Position numbers and translations under genes: made by a program. A stretch of 64,000 nt of DNA from Curtobacterium sp. MCJR17_055. GTDB lineage: Bacteria > Actinomycetota > Actinomycetes > Actinomycetales > Microbacteriaceae. The notes under the pieces are model-generated. The model searched no databases and was not told where the DNA came from. It was given only the letters and a program-made list of their open reading frames with translations. Where the stretch lies: contig NZ_QKLF01000004.1 in assembly GCF_003224335.1 (NCBI RefSeq), forward strand, positions 62,001 to 126,000. Direction: 5' to 3'. Below, one piece after another: positions 26,510 through 33,975 of this stretch (within the stretch, counting starts at the first letter, position 1; each line of letters opens with the position of its first letter).

Positions 26510-26547
26510 ACGGGAGGCACGGTGCCAGCTGGCACCGTGCCTCCCGT
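26510..26547. terminator. Perfect 38-bp palindrome, bidirectional terminator
   Basis: Arms 26510-26528 and 26529-26547 are exact complements with no spacer. It lies between the convergent phosphatase and glpD genes, 20 bases from the glpD stop. Copy 3 of the GACGGGAGG family, with ACGGGAGGC outer arms. Confidence 0.8.
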
Positions 26548-26566
26548 CCGTCGTGCGTCGCGTGGA

Positions 26567-28321
26567 CTACGCGAGCTGCGACGCGGACGTCAGCGGCACG
26601 ATGACGCGGTGCGACTCACGCAGCACGTCGAGCGTGCGCTGGACCTCGTCGGCGCGCTCCTCGGCCGTCCAGTCGAGGGTCTCGGCCATGACGTCGGCGA
26701 GCTCGTCGAGCAGGTCGATCGTGACGCCACCGACGAACGCGAGGTTCGTGCGGCGGAGGACGACGTCGACCAGGTGCACGGCCTGCTCGTGCTCGGCGAA
26801 GTACCGGACCTCGGCGCGGGTCAGCGTACCGTCCGACTCGAGCGGCTCGACCGGACCGGTGACCAGCGCGTCGACGACCTCGGCGGCACGGGTGCCGTAG
26901 CGGTCGAGCAGGCGGTCGACGGTCTCGGACGCGAGGCCGTCACGGTGCGACTTGATCCACAGGGCACGCTGGCCGTCGGTGGTCGGGAAGTCCTTGCCAC
27001 CACCGATCGGCATGCCGGTCGTGTCGACCGTGCGGGCGACGCCGAGCTTCTTCGTGACGTCGGTCGACAGGTGCGCGGCCAGGGCCCGGAAGGTCGTCCA
27101 CTTGCCGCCCACGAGCGACAGCACGGTCGTGTCCGGCAGGCCGGCGATCGGGGTGTCGACGATCCGGTAGTCGCGGGACACGAACCCGGGGGCGGTGTCC
27201 TCGTGGCGGGGGAGCGGTCGGATGCCCGAGTAGCTGTAGACGATGTGGTCGCGCGTGACCTCGATCTGCGGGAACACGTGCTTCACGAGCCCGAAGAAGT
27301 AGTCGATCTCCTCGTCGGTCGTGACGACCGGCTGCGACGGGTCGGCGTCGATGTCGGTCGTGCCGATGAGGACCCGGCCCTTGAGCGGGTAGATGAGGAC
27401 GATGCGGCCGTCGTTGTTCTCGAAGAACAGTTCGCGGCCCTTCGTCGCCTCGAGCAGCTCGGGGTTGTCGACGACGATGTGGGAGCCCTTCGTGCCGCCC
27501 ATGTACTTCGTGCCACCACCGAACGCCTCGTTCGTCAGGTCCGTCCAGGGACCGGACGCGTTCACGACGACGTCCGCGGTGAACACGAACTCCTCGCCGG
27601 TCTCGCGGTCACGGAGCAGGACGCCGCCGTCACGGCTGCCGACGGCCTCGACGTAGTTCGTCGCACGGGCGGTCGCGTCCGAGCCGGTGCCGGTGCTCGC
27701 GGCGAGCCCGTCCTTCAGGACGTCGAGCGCCAGGCGCTCCGGCTCGTGCACCGAGGCGTCGTAGTACGTGCCCGTGTACTTGAGGTCGCGGTTGAGGGCC
27801 GGCATGTCCTCGAGCGCCGCCTTCTTCGTGCGGAAGACGTGCTTCGGGACCGAACCGCCGTCGCGCGAGAAGGAGTCGTAGATCGTCATGCCGATCTTGA
27901 TGAGCATCGCGCCACGCTCCTTCGTGGAGCGCTGCTTGTGCGTGAGCATGCGCAGCGGGGCGTTCATGATGCCGGAGAACGTCGAGAAGACCGGCATGGT
28001 CGTCTGCAGCGGCTTGACGTAGTGCGGGGCGATGCGGATGAGGCCGTTGCGCTCCTGCACGCTCTCGCGCACCAGACGGAACTCGCCGTTCTCGAGGTAG
28101 CGGATGCCGCCGTGGATCATGTGGCTCGACGCGGCGGATGCGCCCGAGCCGTAGTCGCTGCGTTCGACGAGGGCGACGTCGACGCCCTGCAGTGCGAGGT
28201 CGCGGAAGGTGGCGATGCCGTTGATCCCGCCACCGACGATGAGGACCTGTGCATTCGGGCGTCCGGTGAGGGCGGTGACCGTGTTCCTGGGCTGCGTCTT
28301 CTTCGACATGGTCGTTCGCAT
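26567..28321 (-). CDS. glpD: Aerobic glycerol-3-phosphate dehydrogenase
   Basis: A 584-residue FAD enzyme. The dinucleotide-binding motif VLIVGGGINGIATFRDLALQG lies near the N-terminus, followed by SSHMIHGGIRYLE, VNASGPWTD and the GKWTTFRALA flavin-contact motif of GlpD. It oxidises glycerol 3-phosphate to dihydroxyacetone phosphate at the membrane and passes electrons to menaquinone. The ATG at 28321 has a weak AGAAAG site; MSKK at 28309 is the alternative. Divergent from a SorC regulator, with palindromic sites between them. Confidence 0.94.
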   Translation of the reverse strand: MRTTMSKKTQPRNTVTALTGRPNAQVLIVGGGINGIATFRDLALQGVDVALVERSDYGSGASAASSHMIHGGIRYLENGEFRLVRESVQERNGLIRIAPHYVKPLQTTMPVFSTFSGIMNAPLRMLTHKQRSTKERGAMLIKIGMTIYDSFSRDGGSVPKHVFRTKKAALEDMPALNRDLKYTGTYYDASVHEPERLALDVLKDGLAASTGTGSDATARATNYVEAVGSRDGGVLLRDRETGEEFVFTADVVVNASGPWTDLTNEAFGGGTKYMGGTKGSHIVVDNPELLEATKGRELFFENNDGRIVLIYPLKGRVLIGTTDIDADPSQPVVTTDEEIDYFFGLVKHVFPQIEVTRDHIVYSYSGIRPLPRHEDTAPGFVSRDYRIVDTPIAGLPDTTVLSLVGGKWTTFRALAAHLSTDVTKKLGVARTVDTTGMPIGGGKDFPTTDGQRALWIKSHRDGLASETVDRLLDRYGTRAAEVVDALVTGPVEPLESDGTLTRAEVRYFAEHEQAVHLVDVVLRRTNLAFVGGVTIDLLDELADVMAETLDWTAEERADEVQRTLDVLRESHRVIVPLTSASQLA

Positions 28322-28391
28322 CGCTTTCTGGGGTCGATTCCGTTGGTACTCCATCGATCGTGCGCTCGTCGGAACGTGTGGGCAACCTCGG

Positions 28392-28405
28392 TGCACGGAC
28401 GTGCA
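28392..28405. promoter_or_regulatory. Candidate SorC operator, copy 1
   Basis: TGCACGGACGTGCA is a dyad with 6-base arms, 71 bases upstream of the glpD start. It matches copy 2 at 28478-28491 except for the two centre bases. Confidence 0.65.
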
Positions 28406-28418
28406 GAACGCTTGTCGC

Positions 28419-28455
28419 GCCTCCCGTCCGGGTCGGCGGACGGCGGACGGGAGGG
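28419..28455. repeat. GACGGGAGG-family hairpin in a divergent promoter region
   Basis: GCCTCCCGTCCG (28419-28430) pairs with CGGACGGGAGGG (28444-28455) over 11 bp. Unlike the other copies it sits between two divergent starts and between the two SorC-type palindromes, so it cannot be an ordinary terminator of a neighbouring gene. Confidence 0.7.
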
Positions 28456-28477
28456 CCGGACGGGGTTGCAGAGCGCG

Positions 28478-28491
28478 TGCACGTCCGTGCA
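28478..28491. promoter_or_regulatory. Candidate SorC operator, copy 2
   Basis: TGCACGTCCGTGCA, same arms as copy 1. It overlaps the probable -10 CATGCT (28490-28495) of the SorC gene, which would give autorepression. Confidence 0.65.
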
Positions 28492-28502
28492 TGCTCGGAC
28501 CC

Positions 28503-29465
28503 ATGAGCGACGCCGCCCAGCCCGTGCGCACCCAGCAGGCCCTGCGGGCCGCGCACCTCTACTACCTGCAGGACCTCACGATGGACGCCATCGCCGACGA
28601 GCTCGGCACGTCCCGGTCGTCGGTGTCCCGCCTGCTCAAGTACGCCCGTGACACCGGGCTCGTCGACATCCAGATCCGCTCACCGCTCGACCAGGCGGCC
28701 GCGCTGAGCCGGAGCATCCGGGCGCGCTTCGGCGTGCACGCACACGTCGTGCCGGTCCCGGACCACACGAGCGACGTGGACCGGTTGGAGCGGGTGGCCC
28801 TGTCCGCCGCCCGGATCCTGACGCAGTACATCGAGTCGAACATGGTCATCGGCATCTCGTGGGGCTCGACGGTCAGCGCCGTGAGTCGCTACCTCGTGCC
28901 GAAGACCACGCACGGGTCGACCGTCGTGCAGGTGAACGGCGCCGCGAACACCCGCACGACGGGCATCGTCTACGCGTCGGAGATCCTCCGGCGGTTCGGC
29001 GAGGCCTACGGCGCACTCGTGCAGCAGTTCCCCGTGCCGGCGTTCTTCGACGACCCCGCCACGAAGGCCGCGCTGTTCCGCGAGCGCTCGATCCGACGCG
29101 TGCTCGACCTGCACGAGCGGATGGACCTGGTCGTGTTCGGGGTCGGCGCTCCGCAGGCCCCGGTGCCGTCGCACGTGTACTCCGGCGGGTACCTCGACCC
29201 GGCGGACCAGGACGAGTTGCGACAGGCCGGGGTCGTCGGCGACGTGTCCACCGTGTTCTACCGCGCGGACGGGTCGTGGAAGGACATCGGGGTGAACGCC
29301 CGCGCCGGCGCGCCCGACCTCGACACGGTCAAGCGGGCACCGCGTCGGATCTGCGTCGTCGCCGGGCGGGGGAAGGCCGCGTCGCTGCGTGGCGCCCTGG
29401 CCGCGGGGCTCGTGACGGACCTCATCCTCGACGAGAGCGTCGGGCAGGCGATCCTGCAGAACTGA
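28503..29465 (+). CDS. SorC-family transcriptional regulator near glpD
   Basis: A 320-residue regulator: helix-turn-helix at about 28-48 (MDAIADELGTSRSSVSRLLK), then a SorC effector domain with GISWGSTVSAVS, VFGVGAP and VAGRGKAASLRGAL. SorC proteins bind phosphorylated sugars; glycerol 3-phosphate or a glycolytic triose phosphate is plausible here, by position. The ATG at 28503 is preferred: a CATGCT hexamer lies seven bases upstream. An ATG at 28491 overlaps that hexamer. Confidence 0.9.
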   Translation: MSDAAQPVRTQQALRAAHLYYLQDLTMDAIADELGTSRSSVSRLLKYARDTGLVDIQIRSPLDQAAALSRSIRARFGVHAHVVPVPDHTSDVDRLERVALSAARILTQYIESNMVIGISWGSTVSAVSRYLVPKTTHGSTVVQVNGAANTRTTGIVYASEILRRFGEAYGALVQQFPVPAFFDDPATKAALFRERSIRRVLDLHERMDLVVFGVGAPQAPVPSHVYSGGYLDPADQDELRQAGVVGDVSTVFYRADGSWKDIGVNARAGAPDLDTVKRAPRRICVVAGRGKAASLRGALAAGLVTDLILDESVGQAILQN

Positions 29466-29532
29466 CCGGACGGGACGCGCGTGGCCCCGGCTCTGGGGGA
29501 GGCCCGTCGGGTCGGATGTCGGAGGTGTCGCG

Positions 29533-29538
29533 TACGGT
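29533..29538 (+). promoter_or_regulatory. -10 hexamer TACGGT, leaderless start
   Basis: TACGGT ends six bases before the ATG at 29545. Confidence 0.5.
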
Positions 29539-29544
29539 CGGAGC

Positions 29545-30546
29545 ATGGTGCTCACTCCCGATGCCGGTCCCGCTCCGTCCGCTCCGCCCGTCGGCGTCGA
29601 GCGTGCCGACACCCGGTCGTACCGGCGGTTGGCAGGCACGGACATCGACCAGGCGATGGCGTTCTTCACCTCCGACTACGACCTCAAGGCCCCCGCGATC
29701 CGGCGGACGCACGCCGACACAGCGTGGGACTTCGCCGGTGTCACCGATGAACGGATGTCCCTGCGGACCTCCCGCTTCGGCGTCGACCTGCGCAGTCAGA
29801 GCCAGTCCGACGACTTCATCGTCGCGTGGCTCCGCAGCGGGAGCAGCACCATCACGTTCAACGGCCGCTCCGTGGACCTCGAGCCCGGTGTCCCGGTCAT
29901 CCTGCCGTCGGAGCCGTACGACCTGCACCACCGCGACATCGGCCTCAACTTCGTGCACCTCGACCGCCCGTTCGTCACGAGCCTGGTCGGCGACGACACG
30001 TTCTCGTTCGAACCCCTCGAACGGCCGACCGCCGACGGCATGGCGGTCTGGCGCGACACGGTCCGCCGGCTCTCGTCGACGTGGCTGCAGGTGGACACCC
30101 CGTTGACCGCCACCGTCCGCCGTGACGTCGCCGAGACCTTCGCGGACGCGGCGCTCCGGGCGTTCCCACGCCGCAGCACCTGGCGTGCCGCCGTGACCGG
30201 GTCCGGGCCGGAGCACCAGCGGCTGCGACGCGCGCTCGACTACGTGCAGGCGCACGCCCGGGAGCCGATCGGCACGCCGGAGATCGCCGCGGCGGCGGGG
30301 CTCAGCCCGCGCGGGTTGCAGCAGTCGCTCCGCCGTCACCTGGACCAGACGCCCGGTGAGCTGCTGCGCTCGGTCCGGCTCGACGGCGCCCTCCACGAGT
30401 TGCGACGGGCGGAGCGGGACGAGACCTCGGTCGCGGACATCGCCCGCGGGTGGGGCTTCGGCCACCTCGGTCGGTTCTCGGCCGCGTACCGGTCCCGGTT
30501 CGGCGAGCTGCCGAGCGACACGTTGCGGACCAGGTCGCGCCGCTGA
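29545..30546 (+). CDS. AraC-family transcriptional regulator
   Basis: A 333-residue activator-type protein. The N-terminal cupin-like half (about 40-200) resembles the AraC-binding-like domain. The C-terminal AraC double helix-turn-helix (about 228-328) has IGTPEIAAAAGLSPRGLQQSLRRH and the conserved IARGWGFGHLGRFSAAYRSRFGELP. No target is obvious: the upstream gene has its own control and the downstream ald gene follows after 227 bases. Leaderless start. Confidence 0.92.
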   Translation: MVLTPDAGPAPSAPPVGVERADTRSYRRLAGTDIDQAMAFFTSDYDLKAPAIRRTHADTAWDFAGVTDERMSLRTSRFGVDLRSQSQSDDFIVAWLRSGSSTITFNGRSVDLEPGVPVILPSEPYDLHHRDIGLNFVHLDRPFVTSLVGDDTFSFEPLERPTADGMAVWRDTVRRLSSTWLQVDTPLTATVRRDVAETFADAALRAFPRRSTWRAAVTGSGPEHQRLRRALDYVQAHAREPIGTPEIAAAAGLSPRGLQQSLRRHLDQTPGELLRSVRLDGALHELRRAERDETSVADIARGWGFGHLGRFSAAYRSRFGELPSDTLRTRSRR

Positions 30547-30629
30547 GGGCAGACCCGGTCGCCGACGGCTGGCTCGTCGCCGTCAGCCGAGGTGCTGCGT
30601 CGGTCCGGGGGAGCGACCAGATCGTTCGG

Positions 30630-30643
30630 TGGGAGCGCTCCCA
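30630..30643. promoter_or_regulatory. LacI/CebR-type operator TGGGAGCGCTCCCA
   Basis: A perfect 14-bp palindrome, identical to the published Streptomyces CebR operator and typical of actinobacterial LacI regulators. It lies 131 bases before ald and 84 bases after the AraC gene stop. No LacI gene is in the window. Confidence 0.65.
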
Positions 30644-30773
30644 TCCTGCGTGATGCCGAACTGAGCGGAACGGAACACCCGGTGAGCGGGTGATCCTTCG
30701 GTGCGCGAGCACTCGCGGCGAACGTGCGGCTGGATGGGCGGTGTCCGAGCACCTGCCCACGAAGGAGTCCGTC

Positions 30774-31871
30774 ATGCGCATCGGCGTCCCCACCGAGATC
30801 AAGAACAACGAGTTCCGCGTCGCCGCGACCCCGGCTGGCGTCGCCGAGCTGACGATGCACGGGCACGAGGTGCTCGTGCAGTCCGGCGCCGGGACCGGGT
30901 CGGCGTTCTCCGACGACGAGTACACCGCAGCTGGTGCCGTGATCGTGTCGGATGCTGGGTCGGCCTGGGACGCCGAGATGGTGCTCAAGGTGAAGGAGCC
31001 CGTGGCTGCCGAGTACCCGCTCCTGCGCGCGGGACAGGTCCTCTTCACGTACCTGCACCTCGCCGCCGACCGCCCGCTGACCGCGGCGCTGGTCGAGTCG
31101 GGCGCCACCGCGATCGCGTACGAGACCGTGCAGCTCCCCGACCGTTCGCTGCCGCTCCTGTCGCCGATGTCGGAGATCGCCGGGCGGCTGTCCGCCCAGG
31201 TCGGCGCCCACCACCTCATGCGTGCGAACGGCGGCCGCGGGCTCCTGCTCGGGGGTGTCCCCGGCACGCCGAAGGGGCGGGTCGTGGTGATCGGCGGTGG
31301 TGTCGCGGGCGAGCACGCCGCGACGATCGCGGTCGGGATGGGTGCCGAGGTGACGGTCTTCGACATCAGCCTGCCGCGCCTCCGAGCCCTCGACGCGCGG
31401 TTCGACGGCCGGGTGACGACCCTCCGGTCGAGCCCGCTCGCGATCGCGCACGCCGTCGCCGAGGCGGACCTGGTGATCGGGTCCGTCCTCATCCCCGGGG
31501 CGTCGGCTCCGAAGCTCGTCACGGACGCGATGGTCGCCGACATGCGCGCCGGGTCCGTCCTCGTCGACATCGCGATCGACCAGGGCGGGTGCTTCGAGGG
31601 GTCGCGGCCGACCACCCACGACGACCCGACGTTCGCCGTGCACGACGCCGTCTACTACTGCGTGGCGAACATGCCGGGCGCGGTCCCGCGGACGAGCACC
31701 ATCGCGCTGACGAACGCGACGCTCCCGTACGCCGTGGCGATCGCGGACCAGGGGTGGGAGCGGGCGCTGGAGTCCGACCCGGCACTCGCCTCCGGGCTCA
31801 ACGTGCACGACGGCCGCGTGACGAACGAGGCCGTCGCCGCCGCGCACGGCATGGCGGTCGCGCGGCGCTGA
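30774..31871 (+). CDS. ald: Alanine dehydrogenase
   Basis: A 365-residue NAD-dependent enzyme that interconverts L-alanine and pyruvate plus ammonia. Family hallmarks are all present: [17 protein letters not shown] at the N-terminus, MVLKVKEP with the substrate lysine, FTYLHLAA, the NAD loop [14 protein letters not shown] and the closing [27 protein letters not shown] precedes the ATG at 30774; a longer upstream frame is unsupported. Followed by a short tandem repeat and a strong hairpin. Confidence 0.96.
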   Translation: MRIGVPTEIKNNEFRVAATPAGVAELTMHGHEVLVQSGAGTGSAFSDDEYTAAGAVIVSDAGSAWDAEMVLKVKEPVAAEYPLLRAGQVLFTYLHLAADRPLTAALVESGATAIAYETVQLPDRSLPLLSPMSEIAGRLSAQVGAHHLMRANGGRGLLLGGVPGTPKGRVVVIGGGVAGEHAATIAVGMGAEVTVFDISLPRLRALDARFDGRVTTLRSSPLAIAHAVAEADLVIGSVLIPGASAPKLVTDAMVADMRAGSVLVDIAIDQGGCFEGSRPTTHDDPTFAVHDAVYYCVANMPGAVPRTSTIALTNATLPYAVAIADQGWERALESDPALASGLNVHDGRVTNEAVAAAHGMAVARR

Positions 31872-31872
31872 A

Positions 31873-31912
31873 CCCGACCCGCCCCGGCCCGACCCGCCCC
31901 GGCCCGACCCGG
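31873..31912. repeat. 15-bp tandem repeat after ald
   Basis: The unit CCCGACCCGCCCCGG occurs twice (31873-31887, 31888-31902), followed by a 10-base partial copy, starting two bases after the ald stop codon. Confidence 0.8.
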
Positions 31913-31924
31913 CCGGTCATGGAC

Positions 31925-31975
31925 GCGGAACCGACAGATCGATGCGGAAGGTCCGCGTCGATCTGTCGGTTCCGC
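31925..31975. terminator. Bidirectional hairpin terminator, ald / tspO
   Basis: A 24-bp stem (31925-31948 with 31952-31975) with one G-T wobble and a 3-base loop, between convergent ald and tspO genes. Confidence 0.85.
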
Positions 31976-32003
31976 GCAGCAGTCCGGCGCTGCGCCAGCG
32001 CGC

Positions 32004-32801
32004 TCAGGCGGTGCGGGGCGCGGCCGACCCTGCGGTCCAGCCTGCACGGGCCCGCGCGACGACCGTCACCACGAGCACCGCGGCGACGGCGACCAGCGCG
32101 GTGAGGGCGGTGGGCACCGAGACGAGCGGCCCGTCGAGCCGCGCGACCGCGACCCACGCGAGCCCCCAGCCGAGCGACAGGGCCGGGGCGATGCGACCAC
32201 GGCCGGTCACCCCGACGAGGACGCCGACGAGGCCGGCGACCGCTGCGACCGCCACACCCCACACGTCCTGGCCGAGGCCGAAGCCCCGGAACCCCGCAGC
32301 CGTCAGGACCGCGGCCGTGTTGGCCGCCGTCGCCACGCAGACCCATCCGAGGTACAGCCCGAACGTGCCGTCCGTGACGACCGCCTCGACACGGCCGGAC
32401 GGCCTGGTGCGCCGGAGCACCACGAACGCCCACGCCAGGACGCCGAGCAGGGCGACGATGATCGGCTCGCTCAGCCAGAGGAAGCCGAACTGCACGGACA
32501 GGATCCACGCCGCGTTGAGGAGCAGGGACAGGGTCGCGGGCACGGCGAGGCGGTCGTGCCGGGCCTGGTCGTCCCGACGCGGGAGGAACTGCCACACGGC
32601 GAAGGCGACGAGCCCGACGTAGATGACGCTCCAGATGCCGAACGCGGGCCCACCGGGGGCGATCGCCGCGGACGATGCCGAGAGCGCGCCGTCGGCCGCC
32701 TCGGCGATCGGGGTGCCGCCCGCGGCCCCGGACCCGATGAACGAACCCACCACGGCGACCACCGTGCTCACGGCGATCATGACCTTCCGCATCCAGCGCA
32801 T
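32004..32801 (-). CDS. TspO/MBR-like membrane protein
   Basis: A 265-residue membrane protein with seven or more hydrophobic segments. [19 protein letters not shown] and [17 protein letters not shown] match the tryptophan-rich TspO/MBR pattern, although the protein is about 100 residues longer than classic TspO. Such extended forms are common in actinobacteria and their ligand is unknown. The ATG at 32801 has AAGGGGAG upstream. Confidence 0.82.
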   Translation of the reverse strand: MRWMRKVMIAVSTVVAVVGSFIGSGAAGGTPIAEAADGALSASSAAIAPGGPAFGIWSVIYVGLVAFAVWQFLPRRDDQARHDRLAVPATLSLLLNAAWILSVQFGFLWLSEPIIVALLGVLAWAFVVLRRTRPSGRVEAVVTDGTFGLYLGWVCVATAANTAAVLTAAGFRGFGLGQDVWGVAVAAVAGLVGVLVGVTGRGRIAPALSLGWGLAWVAVARLDGPLVSVPTALTALVAVAAVLVVTVVARARAGWTAGSAAPRTA

Positions 32802-32883
32802 CGTGCTCCCCTTCGTCAGCATGCTGATGACCAGGACGCTACGCCGCCCCGTCCGCGATCACGCAGCCGCTGCCCAGGGTGCG

Positions 32884-32889
32884 TACGGT
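32884..32889 (+). promoter_or_regulatory. -10 hexamer TACGGT, leaderless start of corA
   Basis: TACGGT ends six bases before the GTG at 32896. Confidence 0.5.
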
Positions 32890-32895
32890 GGTGCC

Positions 32896-33879
32896 GTGAC
32901 CGTCGAGCTGAACACCGTGTACGTGGACCGGATCGCCCCGACGACGAGTCCCTCGCTCGACGAGAGCTTCACGATGATCGCGGAGCACGGTGCCTCGGCC
33001 TGCATCGTGCTCGACCGGCCGGACGCCGAGGAGCTCGGTGACGTCGCGGTCGCCCTCGGCCTGCACGAGCTCGCGGTGGAGGACTCCGCCGAAGGGCACC
33101 AGCGACCGAAGCTCGAACGGTACGGCTCGACGCTCTTCGCGGTGCTCAAGCCCGCGGTGTACCGGGACGCGGCCGAGGAGGTCGAGTTCGGCGAGGTCCA
33201 CGCCTTCGTCGGCGAGGACTTCTTCCTCGCGGTGGTGCAGGCAGACCCGCGGGGCGGACGAGCGGTCCCGCGCGCCCTGCAGCGGATGAGCGGCAAGCCC
33301 GGGCTCGTCACCGCAGGGCCCCAGGCGCAGCTCTGGGCCCTGATGGACTCGATCGTCGACGACTACCGGCCGGTCATCGACGGGCTCGAGGAGGACATCA
33401 ACCAGATCGAGGGGCAGCTCTTCTCGGGCGAGGCCGGCGTCTCCCGCCGCGTCTACGAGCTCTTCGGCGAGGTCGTCGACTTCCAGCGTGCCGCCCGCCC
33501 GCTCATCCGGATGATCGAGGACCTGCACCGCGGCGCCGAGAAGTACCACCTGCCCGTCGAGCTCCAGCGCCGGTTCCGGGACGTCCTGGACCACGTCATC
33601 CGGGTCGTGGAGCGGCTGGACACCTTCCGGCAGCTCCTGCAGAACGCGCTGACGGTCGACTCGACCCTGGCGGCGCAGAAGCAGAACGACGACACGAAGC
33701 GGATCTCCGGCTGGGCGGCGATCCTGTTCGCCCCGACGCTCATCGCCGCGGTCTACGGGATGAACTTCGAGCACATGCCGGAGCTGTCCTGGACGTGGGG
33801 GTACCCGCTGTCGATCGTGCTGATGGTCCTGTTCGCCGCGGTCCTCTACGCGGTGTTCAAGGTCAAGCGCTGGTTCTGA
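32896..33879 (+). CDS. corA: CorA-family magnesium/cobalt transporter
   Basis: A 327-residue channel protein. A long cytoplasmic N-terminal domain ends in the stalk helix, then two C-terminal membrane segments. The pore signature YGMNFEHMPEL (about residues 290-300) is intact. CorA forms pentameric Mg2+ channels. The GTG start is set by the leaderless -10; the extra upstream reading frame overlaps the divergent tspO promoter. Confidence 0.95.
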   Translation: MTVELNTVYVDRIAPTTSPSLDESFTMIAEHGASACIVLDRPDAEELGDVAVALGLHELAVEDSAEGHQRPKLERYGSTLFAVLKPAVYRDAAEEVEFGEVHAFVGEDFFLAVVQADPRGGRAVPRALQRMSGKPGLVTAGPQAQLWALMDSIVDDYRPVIDGLEEDINQIEGQLFSGEAGVSRRVYELFGEVVDFQRAARPLIRMIEDLHRGAEKYHLPVELQRRFRDVLDHVIRVVERLDTFRQLLQNALTVDSTLAAQKQNDDTKRISGWAAILFAPTLIAAVYGMNFEHMPELSWTWGYPLSIVLMVLFAAVLYAVFKVKRWF

Positions 33880-33975
33880 GGCCACCCGCCCGAACACACG
33901 CCTGGCCGCGCGCCCGCCCGGCCACGCGCCCGCCCGCTTGCCCGCCTGCCTGCCCGCCCGCTCCGAGGAGAACCG

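Noticed and set aside
33880..33975. CCCGCC-rich stretch before the GH36 gene as an organised repeat or CRISPR
   Set aside because: Units vary in length and sequence, with no constant repeat or spacers; it is low-complexity DNA.
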